The position numbers and the translations under genes were made by a program. The notes under the pieces were generated by a model. It was not told the DNA's origin. It saw only the letters and a list, made by a program, of their open reading frames with translations, and made no database searches. DNA of 62,286 bases. It comes from Novosphingobium sp. B 225 (GTDB lineage: Bacteria; Pseudomonadota; Alphaproteobacteria; Sphingomonadales; Sphingomonadaceae). Positions 59,301-62,286 of the stretch are shown here, piece after piece. The stretch spans positions 1 to 62,286 of the forward strand of contig NZ_MWLM01000065.1 in the NCBI RefSeq assembly GCF_002198665.1, written 5' to 3'. The number at the start of each line of letters is the position of its first letter. The stretch's first letter is position 1.

Positions 59301-62158
59301 CGCGTGACATTGCCTTCACCATCGATCGCCGCGCCCAACCGGCCGCGACCATCATACAGGCGATAGCTGTGCGCATCGTTGGCGGCATCCAGCACCAGTA
59401 CGGTCTTGATCTGGGTCAGGGTCTTGCCCTGCCAGTTGGCCGGGGTGACCGCATTGGCATATCGGATCGTATCGATCAGGCGGCCAGCGGCGTCATAGGC
59501 ATATTCGGTGATCTGGCCATTGCCAGTTCCGACCAGTTGCAACACGGTGCCGATCAGCAGCCCGTCATTGTCATACAGGTTCTGGCTGGTCTGATCTTCC
59601 CACAGATTGGTGCCCAGCGTGACCGGGGTAGTCGGGGTAGTGGTGCGATAGCCGCTGACGCCGTCGGCACCGTTGACTGTTGCGGCGCTCAGCCGCCCGG
59701 CATAGCCGGTGCTGGTCACCAGCCGCCCAGCGCCGTCATAATCGAACTTGGTGACCGCGCCGGACGCATCGATGGTCTGCACCACCCGGCCGGCCTTGTT
59801 GTAAATCGTCCAGGACCAGCGATCGGAAGTGCTCACCGCCGGGCGCACGGTCTGCGCTTCGGTGTTGGTGGTGACCGTGCCCAGCGTGGTCAGATTCGCA
59901 GCCGAAACAGCGTTGGCATAGGTAACCGTGGCGACAACGCGGTCCGCGCCGTCGTACTTGTATTCGGTCATCGTGCCGTTGCCGTCGATCGTCGCACTCA
60001 GGCGGCTCTGGCGGTCATAGGTGTAATAGGTTTTTACCCCCAGCGCGTCGGTCGCCATCCGCAGGCGGCCGATCGCGTCATAGGCATAGCTGGTGGTGCC
60101 CAGCGGGGTTCCGCCGGAACTGACCGCCTCGCTCTGCAGCGAACCATCGATGTTGTAGGTCAGCGTGCGGGTGGGATCGTTGGGGGTGCTGATCGTGGTG
60201 ATGCGGTTAAGGTCATCGATCGAAATGGTGGTGGTTTGACCCCGCAGGTCGGTCGACGAAATCACCCGGCCAAGGCCATCGTAGACAAAGGTTTCGGCAA
60301 CCGGCGTGGCCGGCTCGCCCAGCACGTTGGTGCCCGACACCTTGCGGCTGAGCATGCGGCCAGCCATGTCATACAGGTAATCGACCTGGGTATAGTCCTG
60401 GGCCGTGATGCCCGCGCCGTTGGTATCGGTGGCGGAATAGCTTTTCGACTGGCTCAGGTTGCCGCGGAAGTCATAGACATTGTCGGTCCGCTGGACCAGC
60501 AGGTCATTGGCGGTTCCCGACCAGGTGTTCAGCGCGGCTTCGGTGAAGGCGCCGGTATATTTGCTGCCCGTATAGACCAGGGTGGCAGTCAGCTGGCCAA
60601 ACCCGTTGTACTTGTATTCGGTGACCCGCCCTTCGGCGCTGACAGTGAAGCGCAAGTGCTTTTCCGCAACATCATCCACCGCAGTGCCATCATCGCCCAC
60701 GCCGTTGCCGGCTTCGTCATAGATGTACTGGGTCAGCATCGCGCCGGCCGGAGCCACGCCATTGGCCACGCCATCGGCGTCAAACCCGGTGTAATGCGCC
60801 TCGGTCAGCAGCTGGTTGAGCGTGCCATAGGTGTACTTGACCGCGCTGTTATCGCCCAGCACCCGTTCCAGCAGGTTGAATTTGGCATCGAACAGGCTGC
60901 TGTCCGTCTCAATCGCCAGCGCGGCGTTGGTTTCGTCCGCAGTGCTGCCAAAGGTGCGCGCGGTGACCAGCAGCTGGTTGGTGTTGACAGTGGCGTAAGT
61001 GAACGTCTTGACCGAAGACGCTCCCCCGGTCAGCGCAGGCTCTTCCAGCCGGGTCAGGCGGCCCTGCGCGTCGGTGGTCATCTTGTAGACGTAGTTCAGC
61101 GTCGCACTGTTGATCGTGATCGTGGTGATCGTGCGGGTCGTATCGGCCGGATCGGCGGCATAGGTGAAGCCGGTGGTCTGCGATACGCCAGAAGCCATGG
61201 TCTGGGTCAGCAGCGAAACCTTGTTCGCGGTGTCATAGGCGATGGTATAGCTGGTGCCATCGGACTGCGCGATCCCGGTGATCAGCTTCGACGTGGCGTC
61301 CTTGTAGGTATAGGTGGTGCTATAGCTTGAAGCATCCGCCCCATTGAGCGGGGTCAGATCGACCGTGACTTTCCGCAGTCGGGCAGTCGCCAGTGCGGAA
61401 TCATAGATATAGACCACCCGCGACAGGGTCTTGTTGATCGGGGTCGGGATAACCGACAGGTCGCTGTAGCTGGTGGTCAGCGTGATCTGGGTGTTGCCGC
61501 CAGAGTTCAGACCATAGGCCAGATCGGTATAGTTGAACTGCGTCGCGGTGGAATTCGCGGTGGTGACGCGGGTCAGCTTGCCTGCAGTGGTCGCCAGATC
61601 ATAGGTATAGCTTACGGTGTTGCCGTCAGCATCCTTCATGTCGATGATGCGGCCGCCGATCCCCTGGGCAAAGGTCTGCACGACGCGTGACTTGCCTTCG
61701 GTATAGGTGAAGATCCCACCCGCCAGGCTTACCGTATCGTCGCTGTAGCCCTGATCGGTCGTGGCATAGCTGGTGCCGTTCCAGGCGAACACCACTTGCG
61801 TTCCGTCCCAGTCGGTCAGCGTCGCGGTGCTGCCGGCGGTGTTGGCGGTGCCGGAAAGGACAAGCTTGCGCTGCGTGCTCAGCAGCCAGCCGTCCGCATC
61901 GGCTGTGCCATCAAGGTTGGTGTAATTGTTGTTGAGCGCGCCCAGCGAATTGTAGGTGCTGTTGAACATCGCGTCGGGCCCGCGACCGACCAGAATTTCG
62001 TCCTGGGTCTGGATGACCAGACTGCCCGTCCCGGCGTTGACCGTCACCCCTTGCGGCGCCCGGCCCAGCCCTGCGCTGCCCAATTGCGCCCTGGATCCAA
62101 GCAGGTCCACCGAAGTGCGCTGCAGGCCAAGTCCCTTGCCGGTGACGATCGCGGTCAT
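49673..62158 (-). CDS. giant RHS/YD-repeat polymorphic toxin-type protein
   Basis: 4161 residues. The N-terminus (MTAIVTGKGLGLQRTSVDLL) has no Sec signal. Residues to about 3430 are YD repeats of about 20 residues (YDxxGRxxxxT), expected to form a beta-cage. A LysM domain is at about 3490-3538 (YTVRGGDTLEGIAQAIYGD). Then come Gly/Ile-rich hydrophobic segments (about 3565-3760), an Ala/Pro/Thr linker, a coiled coil (about 3850-3910) and a C-terminal domain with HIHP (H4077, H4079) and SPSD (S4094, D4097). Such architecture is typical of contact-delivered toxins with variable C-termini. GGGAAG precedes the ATG. The canonical RHS core end (DPxG) is not evident, and no T6SS gene is nearby. Confidence 0.93.
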   Translation of the reverse strand: MTAIVTGKGLGLQRTSVDLLGSRAQLGSAGLGRAPQGVTVNAGTGSLVIQTQDEILVGRGPDAMFNSTYNSLGALNNNYTNLDGTADADGWLLSTQRKLVLSGTANTAGSTATLTDWDGTQVVFAWNGTSYATTDQGYSDDTVSLAGGIFTYTEGKSRVVQTFAQGIGGRIIDMKDADGNTVSYTYDLATTAGKLTRVTTANSTATQFNYTDLAYGLNSGGNTQITLTTSYSDLSVIPTPINKTLSRVVYIYDSALATARLRKVTVDLTPLNGADASSYSTTYTYKDATSKLITGIAQSDGTSYTIAYDTANKVSLLTQTMASGVSQTTGFTYAADPADTTRTITTITINSATLNYVYKMTTDAQGRLTRLEEPALTGGASSVKTFTYATVNTNQLLVTARTFGSTADETNAALAIETDSSLFDAKFNLLERVLGDNSAVKYTYGTLNQLLTEAHYTGFDADGVANGVAPAGAMLTQYIYDEAGNGVGDDGTAVDDVAEKHLRFTVSAEGRVTEYKYNGFGQLTATLVYTGSKYTGAFTEAALNTWSGTANDLLVQRTDNVYDFRGNLSQSKSYSATDTNGAGITAQDYTQVDYLYDMAGRMLSRKVSGTNVLGEPATPVAETFVYDGLGRVISSTDLRGQTTTISIDDLNRITTISTPNDPTRTLTYNIDGSLQSEAVSSGGTPLGTTSYAYDAIGRLRMATDALGVKTYYTYDRQSRLSATIDGNGTMTEYKYDGADRVVATVTYANAVSAANLTTLGTVTTNTEAQTVRPAVSTSDRWSWTIYNKAGRVVQTIDASGAVTKFDYDGAGRLVTSTGYAGRLSAATVNGADGVSGYRTTTPTTPVTLGTNLWEDQTSQNLYDNDGLLIGTVLQLVGTGNGQITEYAYDAAGRLIDTIRYANAVTPANWQGKTLTQIKTVLVLDAANDAHSYRLYDGRGRLGAAIDGEGNVTRYHYTARGDLDQQIVGQKVTASTSYTLATLPAASGTLEYTRWYRDTAGAVTSQVRTLTGGNTETTAYTYDTRGRLLTQTVSETVSTETRTQTLRYDSKGRLASQLSGEGSAALAALGASPTQAQIDTVYATYGTTYSYDLADRLIAKVTPDGSGAGGVKTLYYYDGDGNLRFEINALGEVVEHQFNNFEQESATIVHGGRIAPGTLTTLTGGLVTATVTTAVSGLGDPSSVQFGYDTRGLLSSRTDELNNVTTYGYDAFGQNTLITGPVLTGPNAALQQSLAYYSDGRFWYSNILVNGSSASRINEGYTYDTPNVDGLMTQHQLNYTDVRVVRSFADRAGRVTRQRDAYYAATSFVYDARSNVISSTDRTNKIANFSYDLFNRNVTTTTPEGITSSVKQNAYGQTIQITDGKNQTTTYTYDKDGNLKTVADAAGTTTYSYDKAGRVVDVIDAKNAATHYTYDAVGRVLTEVRDYGSGKLNLTTTYSYDAKGQALSVTDAAGVVTQFTFDAKGQKTRVVQDAGSGKLNLTTDFIYRADGKVVSQTDAVGTAQARTTTFEYDTVGRLTKKIDDAGSGKLNVTTLYYYDVNNNLIASTDALGRTTRFIYDVSNRLNLTINAEGQVTQTFYDAEDRTIAARQFVGTLSAAQVAALADITQPNQWNEISTAGNGDLTLTKKVRDVVTNALTTTTAATLAAGSTDRVSRAFYDGDGRAVYAVDAEGYVTQNVYDKANNVIQTIRYALQTTTLTNSSTTAQVAALFSTTIPTAGLPATNIPATAVVMSYAYDGANRPVYAVDGEGFVTQSVYDKLGNVIQTIRYTNQVTLPAGWTTSTIAGLFSTTLNNGLPATNIPATAVVTTYAYDNAARLTDVTDGEGNVTHFVMDALGQITDTTVAYGTGDAVTTHRVFDNLGRVTQETRAYGAAEASTTNYSYDILGNVLSVVSAAGKPEASTTNFTYDALGRVVTQSVDVGKIGEALTFATTTFAYDALGNKVKVTDPRGNSGYFYYDKLGRLTLQVDPEGYVVKTEYGLNSEVAKVTRYANAATNLASISATVLPTWAANAAADAVTEFTYDKVGRVKTAKDAELFTESFSYDALGNRTSVTNKLGGVTSYAYDKRGLMTSETRNQSVYDYAGTLVLSQVVTTYSYDSRGNLVQKFEGSNIPVSGTNITYGRLITAYEYDKLDRLTKQTDPAFMGQTPVTQWQYDRRGNVVLQTAADGGKTYSYYDRNNRKIAEINPVLTQTAWAYDGNGNVTSQKVYSGQAAAPTAAGGTAATGIGTFRETQLSYDRSNRLVQTSVIGVRTGAYNGTAYATSAGQNLNSYNQYDAAGNLIKETDANGNAIYHWYDKRGKEVAKVDQEGYLTTWTRDADGNVLWDQRYATKVAGTPNPLGASPGVAASADDRHTSFTYDKMGRRLTETRHNVAMATVGAAGALTTGTGAANIVYTYNGLGEVKSKVEATGDKIEYQYDNQGRLERQLDAVTLDVGTNGTAQVRHVSYFYYDANNNLARTVERAEAGTSVGGAAGTIGSYAAGYSAADDRVNMFGYNGNKLQWTQDPLGNQRNSWYDIMGRKTHDYYQRANSAGVVDTANASYEGSLTSYDTAGRVVSQWQATQTNTGVWNTQGPVTQFTYNTYGEVTTRVVGGYTQESFGYDNAGRVVKTTGGDGVAKFVVYDANGNATLMIQSNGKDLTGDSVDTVLTYIGAIDTMSVTDVVATVTTYDKRNMALATREPSRTIANSADVALTTTATLVRSRSYTAFGEVASETDARGNTTNYAYNTMGRLTQKMAPTVNVTNEAGVTSALRPTENYVYDLSGRAVGSQNANGFWTTRTLQAGTGYGGNEAVALKEFRPDNSVWEARFNAFGNTVETYDGLGRKTTNVYDKANRLTQVTKASGLVENFGYDILGQRVTHWNNVFQTPIYGTPVWVVDGYWDYGEPQSEWQEISPDAVWIDTSHWEYPIIGYTPIKETTDYDVQGRVTKQVNFAGDITTYTYSWTGVANAALGLNGGWTKAGSYANGHTTSETTDFFGRMLSRTDLGGHVYTYTYNKAGQLITQTSVAPVTGAALQSLSYTYFNTGRMAAMNDNSAAINGYSNANIDATYTYDADGNRTYEKLAGTYYYYYYGGYAGSYTQTMQEGRGTYDALNRLLTFTDPGTSGNGGASITNSYDAAGNVRRTVATHATYTANQALGANVTEDYWYKYDSLNRMTTVKGVLLNGAITTTTVQGLEITYNLASERATQSRKVYVQSGYTGYESTSQEVYTYNADGLVATVSINQGYGNLLRAQNTYDLLGRVTDYREFATDGTTVQFNRYGISYDYRNAVLYETTSLRRVESDNILYVTVASVTNNYLAGGVLNSVTSANYRMKYGTTYNDTPDTFTQYSYTWWDSAQQAGVSFDSDTGSATNTIFTNQFQYDVNGHLTSVNISDGRPRNVTYITDASGQIIKRTEADNIAYNASTQKGGDPIQAWWFFDGKQVGTTGNNGNDDPEYETALTERVATPTTATNTPFRMSSEFASQYSDFDQAYNSLSPGEGGGAGFAYTVRGGDTLEGIAQAIYGDSSLWYLIADANSLGASSQLVAGQVLRVPSNLANVHNTSSTFRTYDQGRGIGDVQPTTPQPPKNSNNKKCGVFGSIMRWIISTVVNAFFRVILAPIYGIPIIGKAIVNGISNVVSQGISTLVGLQDHIDWKEIGRSFVSDVVSGFFDYAKLGGKSIVGKAISKVAQNTITQGINVATGLQDKMNWGGVAAAGVTSVVGDKLNIGGKFGDLAEKVVKRIAGIAAESLVNGTDFGDNIISSLPGFLDDAIGEKIEDAITRFAEKIVPPQPPEETVEIIGMAAVPAPGGTLPPAAPGTATTPAAGTSAAVPGTTPAAGTSAPVPPVTAAEIQDWKSHDLVAIRDRDLPQAQFRLQQEEARTAKEMKKADERVAKAERKLADAQAKGAKPEKIAKLEAAAVQARDQREQTRATRASVETTARTNVKDLSDSVTRLSDIDQRMRVQLRGQAVDLTIKTTTPSGVVTTSTVRITLQTEDYEFANLRDAQLNAVAFGFAHKNAFGDNRERAGVINETTPGSGKFVYTMNVGSVGLNGKDRYELVGKKLIGYDVAEDKQPYVPSPDIDHTRIKSYWHIHPQGNSADDINFSKGSPSDEAAFKQINEYRVKHGMQPISFVLGGIDGSFDTMSYINQNASNPSKKPKWKVSTDDGYRGFFPHP
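51547..51688 (-). other. LysM domain within the RHS protein
   Basis: YTVRGGDTLEGIAQAIYGD, then a Trp/Leu helix and LVAGQVLRVPSNL: a complete LysM of about 48 residues, which binds N-acetylglucosamine chains. It separates the YD-repeat cage from the toxin-carrying C-terminus. Confidence 0.88.
52937..52954 (-). repeat. run of six tyrosine codons in the RHS gene
   Basis: Six consecutive Tyr codons (TAT/TAC mix, 18 nt) inside a YD repeat, followed by GGYAGSY. Looks like local triplet expansion. Confidence 0.8.
56720..57190 (-). repeat. internal duplication of a 75-79 residue unit in the RHS gene
   Basis: Two adjacent units share GEGFVTQSVYDKLGNVIQTI / AEGYVTQNVYDKANNVIQTI and GLPATNIPATAVV at matching positions, with variable filler between, showing segmental duplication of the YD array beyond the basic 20-residue period. 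Confidence 0.75.
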
Positions 62159-62286
62159 GTCTTCCCATCCTCTTCCCGCCGGCTCTGCAAATTGCGGACG
62201 CAGAACCGGTTCAAGTGTTAGTCGGGAGGATCGGCCGGGCAGTTTAGGGATTTTTTTGACTCGCGCGAAAGAAGCTTGCTTGTCGG
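62159..62286 (-). promoter_or_regulatory. 5' region of the RHS gene
   Basis: 128 bp to the window edge. It holds AAGAGGATGGGAAG before the ATG as ribosome site and a perfect 10-bp palindrome GAACCGGTTC at 62203-62212. A T7 run at 62253-62259 could end a transcript arriving from the left. No -35/-10 pair is convincing. Confidence 0.35.

Noticed and set aside
51254..61330. Several very long plus-strand open frames opposite the RHS gene (up to 997 codons)
   Set aside because: They are antisense reflections of the repetitive YD coding sequence; they lack start signals and domains.
49673..62158. Type VI secretion effector locus
   Set aside because: No Hcp, VgrG, PAAR or T6SS structural gene lies in the window, so the delivery route cannot be assigned.
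62253..62259. T7 run as an intrinsic terminator
   Set aside because: No stable GC-rich stem immediately precedes it within the visible sequence.
1..62286. CRISPR arrays, tRNA or rRNA genes, insertion sequences
   Set aside because: No spaced direct repeats of CRISPR type, no cloverleaf or rRNA sequence, and no transposase were found on reading both strands.

Overview
The window looks like a chromosome segment of a GC-rich alphaproteobacterium, most likely of the order Sphingomonadales (Novosphingobium, Sphingomonas or Erythrobacter type). The reasons are the codon use, the dense gene packing with 1-4 nt overlaps, the mix of acyl-CoA dehydrogenase/SDR catabolic genes, and intergenic repeats of kinds common in that group. 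No rRNA, tRNA, CRISPR array, insertion sequence or phage module was recognised.

Region 1 (1-22 kb) is a mixed housekeeping and envelope region. It holds a truncated HTH protein and a phosphoesterase of the phospholipase C superfamily with a seven-repeat propeller-like insertion. Several small exported proteins follow, one of them cystatin-like, together with a GGDEF protein, a GNAT acetyltransferase coupled to an MFS exporter, a TauE-type permease and a lysozyme-like protein. An overlapping operon then encodes an exported protein, an M19 dipeptidase, a class IV aminotransferase and a sulfotransferase-like protein. The region ends with a phytase-like esterase, a K+ channel, dapD and a subtilisin-like lipoprotein.

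Region 2 (22-43.4 kb) is a catabolic supercluster. One arm pairs an APH-type kinase with an ACAD10/11-type acyl-CoA dehydrogenase and a Zn alcohol dehydrogenase, which is the gene set expected for 4-hydroxyacyl-CoA breakdown. A second arm has two adjacent acyl-CoA dehydrogenases, probably catalytic and non-catalytic partners, followed by an SDR and an SMP-30 lactonase. A third arm is an overlapping four-gene operon (extradiol dioxygenase, FAH-family hydrolase, FAD oxidoreductase, flavin monooxygenase) behind a long perfect inverted repeat shared with a divergent TetR gene. A saccharopine-dehydrogenase-like, epoxide-hydrolase-like and MFS operon and one more acyl-CoA dehydrogenase close the cluster. 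Three promoter regions carry the 16-bp motif TTAA-N5-CGATTAA, which suggests one common regulator.

Region 3 (43.5-48.8 kb) has dcd, a nucleotide-sugar epimerase, and wecB-wecC for UDP-ManNAcA synthesis, followed by three small genes.

Region 4 (48.8-62.3 kb) is dominated by a 4161-residue RHS/YD-repeat protein on the minus strand. It has a LysM domain and an AT-richer C-terminal domain with an HxH...SxxD metallopeptidase-like signature. It is followed after 17 nt by a strongly AT-rich small lipoprotein gene. This is the layout of a polymorphic toxin with its immunity gene and is the most interesting system in the window.
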